Origin: Comamonadaceae bacterium
GTDB lineage: Bacteria > Pseudomonadota > Gammaproteobacteria > Burkholderiales > Burkholderiaceae_C
Length of the DNA stretch: 53,657 bases
Reading direction: 5' to 3'
Assembly (NCBI GenBank): GCA_947455145.1
Contig: CANGME010000021.1
Coordinates: forward strand, 1-53,657
Shown in pieces: positions 45,092 through 53,624 of this stretch. Within the stretch, counting starts at the first letter, position 1. Every line of letters starts with the position of its first letter. Under the pieces are notes generated by a model, which was not told the origin of the DNA, ran no database searches, and saw only the letters and a list, made by a program, of their open reading frames with translations. Position numbers and translations under genes: made by a program.

Positions 45092-46162
45092 TTAAATTGT
45101 CAACAAAGAGGGCACACCCAGCTCAAGCGCCACTTTGTCGAGTTGTGTCATCAATGCAGGGGCGAGCGGAATGCCATCACGCTCATACTGGGCCCGACGC
45201 TCATGGCTTTGCTCGCCCGGCAGCCAGATGCGCTCCACGCCCGGCATGCGCTCACTGTCACGCAGCTCGCGCACCAGTCTATCCACCCGGGCTTTAAACG
45301 CATCGACATCACCAAACGCACTCACGTCAATCGCCAAAATAGCTTGCCCAGTGTTGGTCACACTGGTTTCGTCGTGGTTGAAGTCAACCACCTCGCTGCC
45401 CATGGCCGCGCCGTTGAGCGTGCCCGCCAGCAGGCCGACGATAAGCGCCAAGCCATAGCCCTTGTAGCCGCCAATCGGCATTAGGAATCCCTCATCCGCA
45501 CGCTTAGGATCGGTCAACGGCTGACCCAGGCGGTCAATCATCCAGCCCACCGGCATCATCTCGCCGCGTTGGGCCTTGGCCTTGACCTTGCCATAGGCAG
45601 CCACCGTGGTGGCCATGTCAAGCACCACCGGTGGTTCCTCGCCCCCTGGCAGAGCCACAGCAAGTGGGTTGGTGGACAAGAGCATGTCCAGCCCACCCCA
45701 TGGTGGCAGATGGTTGGCGTTGCCCACGGCAAAGTACAGGCCAATCATGTTTTGCGCCATGGGCATGCGGGCATAGAGCGATGCAGGCCCCGCGTGGTTG
45801 CTGAACTGGGTACCGACCCAGGCCACACCGCACACACGGGCTTTCTCAATCGCCATCTCTGCGGCGCGCTTCATCACCAGATGACCCATGCCGTTGTCAC
45901 CGTCCAGCAGCGCCATGCCGGGGCGCTCTTGCACCACCGTGATGTTGGGCGTGACGTTGGTGCCCCCGGCACGAATGCGCCGCGCGTACTGAGGCAGGCG
46001 GATAACGCCGTGGCCGTCCGAGCCTTGCAAATCGGCCTCCGCCATCAAACCGCCAACGACCTTAGCGTCAGCAGACGGCAAACCCAGTTGCAACATGGCA
46101 TTGGTGATGAACTGGCGTAACTGATCAAATTTGACGTGAACAGGGGATGAAGTGTTGGACAT
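45092..46162 (-). CDS. Ldh family (malate/L-lactate/ureidoglycolate-type) dehydrogenase
   Basis: A 356-residue NAD(P)-dependent dehydrogenase of the LDH2/MDH2 family, which lacks the ordinary Rossmann fold. Family motifs are DLQGSDGHGVIRLPQY with the catalytic His, GGxxAVx-type SNHAGPASLYARM, STNPLAVALPGGEEPPVVLDMATT and IGGYKGYGLALIVGLLAG. Members oxidise 2-hydroxy acids such as sulfolactate, malate or ureidoglycolate. The two receptor genes beside it suggest uptake and oxidation of a hydroxycarboxylate. Gaps are 28 bases to the Bug gene and 70 to the ABC receptor gene. Confidence 0.92.
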   Translation of the reverse strand: MSNTSSPVHVKFDQLRQFITNAMLQLGLPSADAKVVGGLMAEADLQGSDGHGVIRLPQYARRIRAGGTNVTPNITVVQERPGMALLDGDNGMGHLVMKRAAEMAIEKARVCGVAWVGTQFSNHAGPASLYARMPMAQNMIGLYFAVGNANHLPPWGGLDMLLSTNPLAVALPGGEEPPVVLDMATTVAAYGKVKAKAQRGEMMPVGWMIDRLGQPLTDPKRADEGFLMPIGGYKGYGLALIVGLLAGTLNGAAMGSEVVDFNHDETSVTNTGQAILAIDVSAFGDVDAFKARVDRLVRELRDSERMPGVERIWLPGEQSHERRAQYERDGIPLAPALMTQLDKVALELGVPSLLTI

Positions 46163-46232
46163 GGCTCTCTCTTAAAGGCATTTCAATAAATTGGATATTA
46201 GCGTCGATCCAAGGTTTGGATTATCAGACACC

Positions 46233-47279
46233 TTAGGCTTTAAAACGGTCTTTGGCTTTTTGGGCAAACTCATTGGTAAAAGTCTTGCTTAGGTCGATTT
46301 TTTTGACGTCAAGGGATTGATTAAAACTGCCCAGCGCTCTCAGGGCCGTCTTGGCACCTTCTTCGGGAAAGCGACCATCGGTGGCCATGGCCTCACGCAC
46401 CTTGATGAAAGACGTCAGGTACAAGGCGCGATCTCCTAGTAAATAGGGCTCGGGAATAACCTTCATCAGATCACTGGGGCCAGCAGTTTGCAGCCATTTC
46501 AGTGCGTGGACAATCGCATTGGTTAAGGCCTGTACTGTGGCGGGGTATTTGCGTACAAAAGCTATCGGCGCGTAAAGGCAAGCCGCAGGCATGGGTCCAC
46601 CAAACACCTCTTGCGTGCCTTTGAGTGTGCGGGTGTCGGCGATGATTCGCACCTCACCCTTTTGCTCTAACTGGGTCATCACGGGATCCACATTGCTGAT
46701 GGCATCAATCTTCCCCAAGCGAAGCGCATTAAGCGCACCCAGCGAATTGCCCACGCCCACAAAACTCACCTCGGCCGCTTTGATACCCGCCCGTGCCAAT
46801 ACCAAATTCGCCATCATGTTGGTGGACGACCCCGGTGCTGTCACGCCGATTTTTTTACCTTTAAGGTCGCTCAAAGATTGATAGGCAGGCAGGTTTCGAA
46901 CGGACACGCCCATCGCCATTTGCGGTGCTCGCCCTTGCAAAACAAAGGCCTGGAAAAGTTGGCCCTGGTTTTGCAAATTCAGTGTGTGTTCGTAAGCGCC
47001 GCTCACCACGTCTGCTGCACCGTCCACCACGGCTTGCAATGCGTGCGTGCCACCGACCACGTCCTTGATTTCGACTTCCAGTCCCTCAGCCCTGAAGTAG
47101 CCGAGCTGCTCGGCCAGTGTTAAAGGCAAGTAGTACAGCGAGGCTTTGCCACCTACAGCAATGATGATTTTTATTTTTTCAGGGCTAGCTTGAGCGTGCA
47201 CGGCAGATGCAAACAGGCCAAACGAGGTCAGGCCTAGCGCTGCGTTGAACTGCCTGCGATTAATAATTGAGTTTGACAA
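46233..47279 (-). CDS. ABC-type substrate-binding protein, NMT1/THI5-like
   Basis: A 348-residue periplasmic receptor of the nitrate/sulfonate/thiamine-precursor type. The leader contains a twin-arginine-like NRRQFNAALG, suggesting Tat export. Binding-domain motifs are YYLPLTLAEQLGYFRAEGLEVEIKD, VVSGAYEHTL and KIGVTAPGSSTNMMANLVL. No permease or ATP-binding subunit is adjacent. It leads a three-gene minus-strand group with Ldh and Bug genes. Alternative: a sulfonate or urea-derivative receptor; ligand not determinable. Confidence 0.9.
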   Translation of the reverse strand: MSNSIINRRQFNAALGLTSFGLFASAVHAQASPEKIKIIIAVGGKASLYYLPLTLAEQLGYFRAEGLEVEIKDVVGGTHALQAVVDGAADVVSGAYEHTLNLQNQGQLFQAFVLQGRAPQMAMGVSVRNLPAYQSLSDLKGKKIGVTAPGSSTNMMANLVLARAGIKAAEVSFVGVGNSLGALNALRLGKIDAISNVDPVMTQLEQKGEVRIIADTRTLKGTQEVFGGPMPAACLYAPIAFVRKYPATVQALTNAIVHALKWLQTAGPSDLMKVIPEPYLLGDRALYLTSFIKVREAMATDGRFPEEGAKTALRALGSFNQSLDVKKIDLSKTFTNEFAQKAKDRFKA

Positions 47280-47327
47280 GACTCTTCACATGGTTTTTGT
47301 TGTGGTGAGTCGAGCGTAACAAGGCCC

Positions 47328-47363
47328 AAAAAAACCCGCATCGGGGATCATCCCGAGCGGGTT
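47328..47363 (-). terminator. Rho-independent terminator after MAPEG gene
   Basis: On the minus strand AACCCGC pairs with GCGGGTT, with an inner TCGGG/CCCGA stem and a 6-base loop, followed by a run of seven T (A at 47328-47334 on the plus strand). Confidence 0.88.
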
Positions 47364-47395
47364 ATTACCTAAGGGGAAGCGATAGACAGCGCTAA

Positions 47396-47809
47396 CTACC
47401 GGTAACCCACAAACAAGATCGCGATATTCACCGCAAATGCCAGCGTCCAAACGATAGAGCGGATATTGGACAGCCCTGCTATGTACATCATGATGTAGAT
47501 CATGCGCAAAAAGACAAACACAAAAGCCAGTATGTCGATGCGCGCTTGGTAAGCCCCCAACTGGTGGGCAATGATGACTGCACCAATGAAAAAAGGCAGC
47601 GCCTCAAAGCTATTGGCCTGCGCGCTATTGGCTCTGGCCCGCCATTCGGCTTGCACTGCCAGCCAAGCACGCGGGTTGTCATTGTCATACCCCCCTTTTG
47701 AGCGGGAAATGCCAAACTTGCCAGACTTGGCAATGCCTGCGCAGATGATGGGCAAGAGCACGGCAATCAATACACACCAGTAGGCCAGAGTAAAACGCGC
47801 AACATTCAT
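47396..47809 (-). CDS. MAPEG family membrane protein
   Basis: A 137-residue protein with four TM helices. The family motif is seen as ERRA-type RANSAQANSFEALPFFIGAVIIAHQLGAY, followed by FVFLRMIYIMMYIAG and a terminal helix. Eukaryotic MAPEG enzymes use glutathione or make leukotrienes; bacterial members are largely uncharacterised. It lies downstream of recR (61-base gap) on the same strand and ends with a terminator. Confidence 0.92.
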   Translation of the reverse strand: MNVARFTLAYWCVLIAVLLPIICAGIAKSGKFGISRSKGGYDNDNPRAWLAVQAEWRARANSAQANSFEALPFFIGAVIIAHQLGAYQARIDILAFVFVFLRMIYIMMYIAGLSNIRSIVWTLAFAVNIAILFVGYR

Positions 47810-47870
47810 GGTGAACCTTCAGAGGTTAAGACGGTCTTTAATTTTTCGCATTATTGCTGATTGGATCCTG

Positions 47871-48461
47871 TCAACGTCGGTCCACCAGCGCATGGGCAAT
47901 GGTGCCCAAATCCACATATTCCAACTCACTGCCCACCGGCACGCCGCGTGCCAGCCGAGTAGGCTGTAGGCCGCGCACCTTGAGCGCCTCACTGATGACG
48001 TGGGCAGTGGCCTCGCCCTCAGCGGTGAAGTTGGTGGCCAAAATCACTTCGCGCACCACGCCGTCACAGGCCCGCTCAAACAACTGCTTCAAGCCCAGCT
48101 CTTTCGGGCCAATGCCGTCCAGCGGGCTGAGCTTACCCATGAGCACGTAGTACAGCCCCTTGTAAGCCCCGGTGCGCTCCAGCGCCGATTGGTCGGCTGG
48201 CGTCTCCACCACGCAGAGCTTGCTGTGGTCACGCGCCGGGTTCAGGCAGTTGCGGCAAACGTCGGCTTCGGTGAAGGTGTGGCAACGCTGGCAGTGCTTC
48301 ACGCTCAATGCCGCTTGGCTCAATGCCCGAGAGAGCGTTTGCGCGCCCTCTCGGTCATGCTGCAAGAGATGAAACGCCATGCGCGAGGCCGACTTCACCC
48401 CCACGCCCGGCAGGCGGCGCAGGGACTGGATCAGCACGTCTAGCGCGTTGGAATCAGCCAC
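47871..48461 (-). CDS. recR: Recombination protein RecR
   Basis: A 196-residue RecR with a helix-hairpin-helix ([24 protein letters not shown]), a four-cysteine zinc finger ([16 protein letters not shown]) and a Toprim domain ([27 protein letters not shown]). It works with RecFO in loading RecA at gaps. Gene order dnaX-ybaB-recR is the widely conserved one. Confidence 0.98.
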   Translation of the reverse strand: MADSNALDVLIQSLRRLPGVGVKSASRMAFHLLQHDREGAQTLSRALSQAALSVKHCQRCHTFTEADVCRNCLNPARDHSKLCVVETPADQSALERTGAYKGLYYVLMGKLSPLDGIGPKELGLKQLFERACDGVVREVILATNFTAEGEATAHVISEALKVRGLQPTRLARGVPVGSELEYVDLGTIAHALVDRR

Positions 48462-48476
48462 GAAATGAAGGCAGCT

Positions 48477-48809
48477 TTAAAACGGGAATTTCATGCCGCC
48501 CGGAAGGCTGGGCATGCCCGAAGACAGCTTGCCCATCTTGCCCTGCTCGGTCTCCGCGGCTTTGCGCACGGCGTCGTTAAAGGCGGCCGCCACCAGGTCT
48601 TCGAGCATGTCTTTATCGTCAGCCAGCAGGCTGGGGTCAATGGTGACGCGTTTGACATCGTGCTTGCAGGTCATCAGTACTTTTACGAGACCTGAGCCGG
48701 ACTCACCGGTGACTTCGATATGGGCCAGTTCCTCCTGCGCCTTTTTCATGTTGTCTTGCATGGCCTGGGCCTGCTTCATGAGGCCAGCGAGTTGTCCTTT
48801 GTTGAACAT
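48477..48809 (-). CDS. ybaB: YbaB/EbfC nucleoid-associated protein
   Basis: A 110-residue dimeric DNA-binding protein: coiled-coil N-terminus [27 protein letters not shown], beta core [27 protein letters not shown], and the Met/Gly/Pro-rich C-terminus typical of the family. It sits between dnaX (15 bases upstream) and recR (15 bases downstream). Confidence 0.97.
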   Translation of the reverse strand: MFNKGQLAGLMKQAQAMQDNMKKAQEELAHIEVTGESGSGLVKVLMTCKHDVKRVTIDPSLLADDKDMLEDLVAAAFNDAVRKAAETEQGKMGKLSSGMPSLPGGMKFPF

Positions 48810-48824
48810 AATTTTCTTTCCAAG

Positions 48825-50741
48825 TTAGAGAATGGGTTTGATGCTACCCGGCACGATTTTCGCGCCAAAGTCGCGCATCATGGTTTGCACAAACGGGTCT
48901 TCGTAAATCAATTTTTCAGCCGCGCCTTGGCGCTCAGCAGCAGCCGCAGCGTTGCGTTTGGCCGGGCTGTCCAAGACCCGCCCCACTTCCACGCCCAACT
49001 TGATAGCATGGCCGATAGCCTGTAGTGCGGTCTGTAGGCGCTCCCGGCTCGCGGGCTGGTTGAGCGATTCACGTTCAACCCGCAGCAGCCAATGGTCCAC
49101 GTCACGCGCCACCAGTTGCGACTGCAAGGCCAGCTCACGCACCAAGGCGGTCACAGCTTCTGCCGCCACGAGTTGCTGCACGATGAAGTGCCAAAAAGCG
49201 CCCTCTTCCGTGGGCTGCAACTGGCCTGCTGCTTGCCCGGCAGCAGCCACGTCGGCCCGAGTTTCGGTGGACTCTCGCACCTGAATTGCTACAATTTTGC
49301 TAGCTGCTTGCGGCGGTACGGATTGGCCTACAGCTTGATTTGATGTATTTTCTGAGGGTGAAGCTGTAGGGCGATCCCCGTTGAGCACGGGTAAGTGCTG
49401 GCCGGGTGGGGTTTGGGTTGTGGCGGCTTCTTGCTCGGCTTGGGCGATGACGGGTGCAGGCTGAGCCATGACCCGTTCGGGCTGAGCTTGTCGAAGCCCT
49501 TCGACAAGCTCAGGGCGAACGAAAGTAGGCTCAGGTTGAACTGCGACAGACACGGTCTGTGCGCCAGTGGTCTGTGGCCGTGACGGCTCAGTCTCAACCG
49601 TTTTCAGAGTTTTTTTTTCAGCCCTGGCGGCTGAGGGCAAACCTTGGGGCTTGAAAGCCAGCAGTCGCAGCAGCACCATGGTCAGCGCGGCGTATTCATC
49701 CGGTGCCAAGCCTAGCTCAGCCCGACCATGCAGGCACAGGCTGTAAAGCAATTGCGTTTCATCGGCAGGCATCAGCACGGCCAGGCGTGACAGCTCGGCA
49801 GCCTGTGGGTCAGACTCGTCCACCGCATTCGGCACCGCCTGCTGCACTGCCATGCGTTGCAGCACACCGGCCATTTCTTCCAGTGTGGAGGCCGCACTCA
49901 AGCCCAGCACGCGCAAGGCATCAGACGTTTCCACCACCGTTTTACCGTCACCCACCGCCAATGCCTCAATCAGGCGAAACACGTGGGAGCGATCCACGCT
50001 GCCCAGCATCTGGCGCACCGTGGCTTCTTGCAACTGGCCCGCGCCAAAGGCAATGGCCTGGTCGGTCAGTGACAGCGCATCGCGCATGGAGCCGCGCGCG
50101 GCACGGGCGATCAAACGCAGGGCCTGCTTTTCGGCAGCCACATTCTCAGCCTGCAACACGGTCTCTAGCTGCTCTTGAATCGTCTCGGGGGCAATCGGGC
50201 GCAGATTGAACTGCAAGCAGCGCGACAACACCGTGACCGGCACTTTTTGGGGGTCAGTGGTGGCCAGCACAAACTTCAGGTACTCGGGCGGCTCTTCCAG
50301 CGTTTTGAGCATGGCGTTGAATGCATGACCGGTGAGCATGTGCACCTCGTCGATCATGAAGACCTTGAAGCGACCTTGCACCGGTTTGTACACCGCTTGC
50401 TCCAGCAGGGCCTGCACCTCGTCCACACTGCGGTTAGAGGCCGCGTCCAGCTCGGTGTAATCGACAAAACGACCCGAATCAATATCCACGCACGCTTGAC
50501 ACACGCCACACGGCGTGGCGGTGATGCCGCCTGTGCCGTCAGCCCCCAGGCAGTTCAGGGATTTGGCCAAGATACGCGAGATGGTAGTCTTGCCCACGCC
50601 CCGTGTACCCGTGAAAAAGTAGGCGTGATGCAGCCGCTGGCTGGTCAGCGCGTTGGTCAAGGCCTGCACCACGTGCGCCTGGCCCACCATTTCGGTGAAA
50701 TGACGGGGGCGATATTTGCGAGCGAGCACTAAATAGGACAT
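48825..50741 (-). CDS. dnaX: DNA polymerase III subunit gamma/tau
   Basis: A 638-residue clamp-loader protein. The N-terminus MSYLVLARKYRPRHF is canonical, Walker A is GTRGVGKTT, four zinc-finger Cys lie around CLGADGTGGI..CGVCQAC, and the SRC motif is VLSRCLQF. Domain III ends near residue 370. A run of nine A (coding strand) covers codons 375-378. The tau-specific linker (about 380-500) is Pro/Gln/Thr-rich and carries two inserted repeats (49474-49521 and about 49285-49345). The C-terminal tau domain (AFWHFIVQQL..) follows. ATG 50741 has no visible Shine-Dalgarno and is flush with a truncated IS element. Confidence 0.97.
   Translation of the reverse strand: MSYLVLARKYRPRHFTEMVGQAHVVQALTNALTSQRLHHAYFFTGTRGVGKTTISRILAKSLNCLGADGTGGITATPCGVCQACVDIDSGRFVDYTELDAASNRSVDEVQALLEQAVYKPVQGRFKVFMIDEVHMLTGHAFNAMLKTLEEPPEYLKFVLATTDPQKVPVTVLSRCLQFNLRPIAPETIQEQLETVLQAENVAAEKQALRLIARAARGSMRDALSLTDQAIAFGAGQLQEATVRQMLGSVDRSHVFRLIEALAVGDGKTVVETSDALRVLGLSAASTLEEMAGVLQRMAVQQAVPNAVDESDPQAAELSRLAVLMPADETQLLYSLCLHGRAELGLAPDEYAALTMVLLRLLAFKPQGLPSAARAEKKTLKTVETEPSRPQTTGAQTVSVAVQPEPTFVRPELVEGLRQAQPERVMAQPAPVIAQAEQEAATTQTPPGQHLPVLNGDRPTASPSENTSNQAVGQSVPPQAASKIVAIQVRESTETRADVAAAGQAAGQLQPTEEGAFWHFIVQQLVAAEAVTALVRELALQSQLVARDVDHWLLRVERESLNQPASRERLQTALQAIGHAIKLGVEVGRVLDSPAKRNAAAAAERQGAAEKLIYEDPFVQTMMRDFGAKIVPGSIKPIL
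49285..49345 (+). repeat. Dispersed Comamonadaceae-type short repeat, copy C (inside dnaX)
   Basis: TAGCTGCT (49301-49308), 16 bases, then GGCCTACAG (49325-49333), identical boxes and spacing to copy A in earP. On the dnaX strand it encodes ASKIVAIQV in the linker. Limits are approximate. Confidence 0.6.
49474..49521. repeat. REP-like palindromic element inside dnaX (RPELVEG type)
   Basis: A 48-base palindrome: inner arms CTGAGCTTGTCGAAG (49482-49496) and CTTCGACAAGCTCAG (49499-49513) are perfect, with outer CGTTCG and CGAACG. On the dnaX strand it encodes VRPELVEGLRQAQPERV, a peptide that I recall wherever this common interspersed repeat lands in a gene. It is in frame, in the tau linker. 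Confidence 0.8.
49610..49619 (-). other. A9 slippery run in dnaX, candidate gamma-producing slippage site
   Basis: On the coding strand GAAAAAAAAACTC covers codons 375-378. An extra A or a -1 shift leads to KKNSENG and a stop within five codons; losing one A leads to an immediate LTGA-type stop (CTC TGA). Either slip yields a protein of about 378-382 residues ending at the edge of domain III, equivalent to the gamma subunit. Confidence 0.55.
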
Positions 50742-51551
50742 GTCAACTGATTCTAAAGCGTGATTGGAAAGCCAGATCAAGGGACTTTGTCGCCAGGTAC
50801 GAACCCACGGCGCACAAGGCCTTGTCTCCAAACGCCGAGGTCAGCCCAGCCACCGGCGCATACCCACCGCACAGCGTGAGCACATCGTGAGTATGGTGCG
50901 TGAACGCTACGCTGACTTTGGGCCTGAGTTTGCCCGCGAGTATCTGGCAAGCGAGCACCGCTTCACCCACAGCACCGAGACCCTGCGCGGCTGGATGATC
51001 CAGGACGGGCTGTGGAGCGCCAAGCGTCGCAAAGTCGCACGCATCCACAGTCCGCGTGAGCGCCGAGCCTGTCGCGGTGAATTGGTGCAAATCGATGGCA
51101 GCCACCACGACTGGTTTGAAGGGCGCGCGCCCAAGTGTTGCCTGATTGCCTTCATCCAGGCCAGCCACAGACCCCACAGGGTCGTGCCAGGGTTGATGTC
51201 GTGGAGTTTGCGGATGGCCGCATTGAGCTGCTGTACCGTGGAGTGGTGCTCAGGCATCGCCGCTTTGAGGTAAATGCCCATCTTCGAGCTTCGCGCATAG
51301 CGGATGACAAAACGCTCAATGAAAGGGTGGATCGTTTGGTTAGTGCCGAGCAGACTCGATTGGCCAGACTGAGTGCGCAAATACACCACCAAGAGGCACA
51401 GCGCACTCAGGGGGTGTTCGTGCAAGACCACCCAGCGGCTCCGCTGTGCCTACCGGTGCTGCTTCATAACCCAGGAACAAACCCAATATCAAAAGGGGAC
51501 ATTTCTATCTCTATTTGGGAGAAAAGGGGACATTTCTATTTTGGGTTGACA
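50741..51551 (+). mobile_element. Defective ISNCY-type insertion sequence
   Basis: Short terminal inverted repeats TGTCAAC (50741-50747) and GTTGACA (51545-51551) bound a remnant transposase. Near the right end an 18-base direct repeat AAAAGGGGACATTTCTAT occurs at 51491-51508 and 51522-51539. The left end overlaps the A of the dnaX ATG and the right end abuts the ppiD stop codon. No target duplication is seen. The element lacks the transposase N-terminus and most of its catalytic core, so it cannot move itself. Confidence 0.7.
50753..51440 (+). pseudogene. ISNCY-family transposase, 5' truncated with internal deletion
   Basis: The first frame (from about 50764) reads QVRTHGAQGLVSKRRGQPSH, RERYADFGPEFAREYL, ETLRGWMIQDGLW and GELVQIDGSHHDWFEGRAPKCCLIAFI, typical of the middle of ISNCY transposases including the first catalytic Asp. 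Near 51160-51190 it shifts to another frame and jumps straight to the C-terminal part (VDVVEFADGRIELLYRGVVLRHRRFEVN). The remaining DDE residues between these parts, roughly 200 codons, are gone, as is the N-terminal helix-turn-helix. Confidence 0.8.
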
Positions 51552-53489
51552 TCAAGAAGCCGCGCTCTGGACGACATCTGAAAGAGAATTCGATGGACGA
51601 TTAACTTTAATTTGAACCTTGAAGCGTTCTTTGAGCCATTTGTAATAGGCTTGATTCTCAGCGATCGCCCAGAACTTGGCCACCTGCTCTCGGTCTTGCT
51701 TTTGTACTTCTGGCGTTTGCGTTGCTCGAGGCGTCAACTTATTGACTTTGGCGATGGCATAACCCTGCGCCTGCAAGTCCACGCCGACCCAAGCTGGCAG
51801 TTTGCTGCCATCAACACGCATGACCTCATTTAACACCACGGCCGGCAAGCCTTTGGGTTGATCACGTGACACCTCTTGTGCAGTCAACAAGGTGGCGGTG
51901 GCCGGGTTGGTTTTCCAGGCAGCCAGTTTTTGCTCACCTTCTTTTTTGGCCAACTCAGCGGCTCGGCTTGCAATCACGCGCTCTTGAACGATTGAGCGCA
52001 CATCGGCAAACGGCAAAGTGCGCGCCGCCGTGTATTGTGTGACGCGGGCCGCCGCGAGCTGACTAGGTGCAATCTCCACAGCCTCTGTGTTGCGTTTTTT
52101 CTCAACCGCGTCGGGGTTAAAAACTGCCGCGAGAAGTTTGGCACTGGCCAGAACACCTTGCGCACCTGGCGCTGCTATGCGTTTGATTCCGTTGGCCGTT
52201 TTAATCTCCAGCTTAAGTCGATCAGCCACAGGTTTGAGGCTGTCAGACTGCTCGTACACGCCGTTGGTGAACGCCTCTGCCGCTTCAGCATATTTAGCCC
52301 TGGCTTGTTGGTTCTTCAGGTCCTCTTCAAGGCTGGCGCGAAGCTCTTCAAAGCCTTTTTGCTTGGGTGCCTTGATGTCTGTCACTTGAATGATGTGGTA
52401 ACCAAAATCAGATTCCACCACATCACTGATGTCACCTTTTTTCAATGCAAAAGCCGCATCTTCAAAAGGCTTGACCATTGAGCCTCGCGCAAAGAAATCA
52501 AGGTCACCGCCTTTGGCGGCAGAGCCAGGATCTTGTGAGTTTTTACGCGCGGTATCCGCAAAACTAGCGGGTGTCTTGCGTACAGTGGTCAGCAACTCTT
52601 GCGCGCGGGCTTTTGCTTTTTCACGCTCGGCGGCTGGGGCTGTTTTGGCCGCAGTAATTAAGATGTGACTCGCACGGCGCTCTTCTGTGCCACTCAAGCG
52701 GGCCGCATTTTGTTCGTAATAAGCCCTCAAGTCTTGCTCATTGAGTGTGATGGATTTGCGCACCGCATTGAGATCAAGAACGATGTACTCAATGTTGGCC
52801 TGCTCTGCAGCCTGAAACTGGTTTTGATTGGCTTGGTAGTAGGCGTCTAGGTCCGCATCGGTCGGCTTGACTTGAGTCGCAAAATCAGCCGTATTAAAAC
52901 GCGCCAATTGCACCTCGCGGCGCTCGTAGAACGCACTCAACGCTGTATCAGCAACCATAGGCAAGATAAAGCCTGTCTGTACCACTCCGGCCTCCACTTG
53001 GCGCTTGGCAATTTCACTGCGCATGCGAGCCTCAAACATCTCGGGCGTCATGCCCTGGCTGCCCACCAGTTGCCGGTACTGCTCCATGTCCAACGTGCCA
53101 TCGGGGCGACGCAGAGAAGCAATTGCCGGATTGCTTTGTAAGTCACGGGCCAGCTTCGCATCACTGGTCACTAGGTGAGAAGCCAAAGCTGCTTCACTCA
53201 ACACACGGTCGCGTACCAAATTCTCCAGAGAGGCATAACGGGCCTGGGGAGAGTCCAGCAATTTGGGATCAAGATTGGGCATGGAGGAACGCAGGCGATC
53301 AACTTCCTGCTTGTGAGCTGCATCCCACTCGCCTTGGGTAATTTCATGGCTACCCACCAGAGCAACCGTCTGACCTTTCTCTCGAAAACGGTTGTACCCA
53401 TCGATTCCGAACAGCACGAACGAGGGGATGATCAGCAGGAACAACAGGCCCATCATGATCTTCGTGTGCTTGCGAACGTAATCAAACAT
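51552..53489 (-). CDS. ppiD: Periplasmic folding chaperone / peptidyl-prolyl isomerase PpiD
   Basis: A 645-residue SurA-N/PPIC protein anchored by one N-terminal TM helix ([21 protein letters not shown]). It has a large chaperone region, a parvulin domain near residues 265-370 ([10 protein letters not shown] to [11 protein letters not shown], with the conserved [24 protein letters not shown]), and a second SurA-like tail. It helps fold outer-membrane and secreted proteins near the Sec exit. ATG 53489 has GGAGAG upstream. Its stop codon is flush with the IS remnant, so its native 3' flank is lost. A tRNA gene and terminator precede it. Confidence 0.96.
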   Translation of the reverse strand: MFDYVRKHTKIMMGLLFLLIIPSFVLFGIDGYNRFREKGQTVALVGSHEITQGEWDAAHKQEVDRLRSSMPNLDPKLLDSPQARYASLENLVRDRVLSEAALASHLVTSDAKLARDLQSNPAIASLRRPDGTLDMEQYRQLVGSQGMTPEMFEARMRSEIAKRQVEAGVVQTGFILPMVADTALSAFYERREVQLARFNTADFATQVKPTDADLDAYYQANQNQFQAAEQANIEYIVLDLNAVRKSITLNEQDLRAYYEQNAARLSGTEERRASHILITAAKTAPAAEREKAKARAQELLTTVRKTPASFADTARKNSQDPGSAAKGGDLDFFARGSMVKPFEDAAFALKKGDISDVVESDFGYHIIQVTDIKAPKQKGFEELRASLEEDLKNQQARAKYAEAAEAFTNGVYEQSDSLKPVADRLKLEIKTANGIKRIAAPGAQGVLASAKLLAAVFNPDAVEKKRNTEAVEIAPSQLAAARVTQYTAARTLPFADVRSIVQERVIASRAAELAKKEGEQKLAAWKTNPATATLLTAQEVSRDQPKGLPAVVLNEVMRVDGSKLPAWVGVDLQAQGYAIAKVNKLTPRATQTPEVQKQDREQVAKFWAIAENQAYYKWLKERFKVQIKVNRPSNSLSDVVQSAAS

Positions 53490-53503
53490 GCGAGAACTCT
53501 CCA

Positions 53504-53541
53504 ACAAAAAAATAAAAAAGGCGAACACACTGTTCGCCTTT
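53504..53541 (-). terminator. Rho-independent terminator after tRNA-Val
   Basis: On the minus strand AAAGGCGAACA pairs with TGTTCGCCTTT across a 3-base loop (53517-53541), followed by a T-rich run (A-rich 53504-53516 on the plus strand). It separates the tRNA from ppiD. Confidence 0.88.
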
Positions 53542-53548
53542 GTGGGGG

Positions 53549-53624
53549 TGGTGGGTGCTGACGGGGTCGAACCGCCGACCTACGCCGTGTAAAGGCGCCG
53601 CTCTGCCAACTGAGCTAAGCACCC
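53549..53624 (-). tRNA. tRNA-Val (anticodon UAC)
   Basis: Minus-strand cloverleaf: acceptor GGGTGCT/AGCACCC, D-arm TAGCTCAGTTGGCAGAGC, anticodon stem GCGCC/GGCGT around TTTACAC (anticodon TAC), T-arm with GGTTCGACCCC, and an encoded CCA (53549-53551). Total 76 bases including CCA. In related genomes this tRNA sits between hupB and ppiD. Confidence 0.97.
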
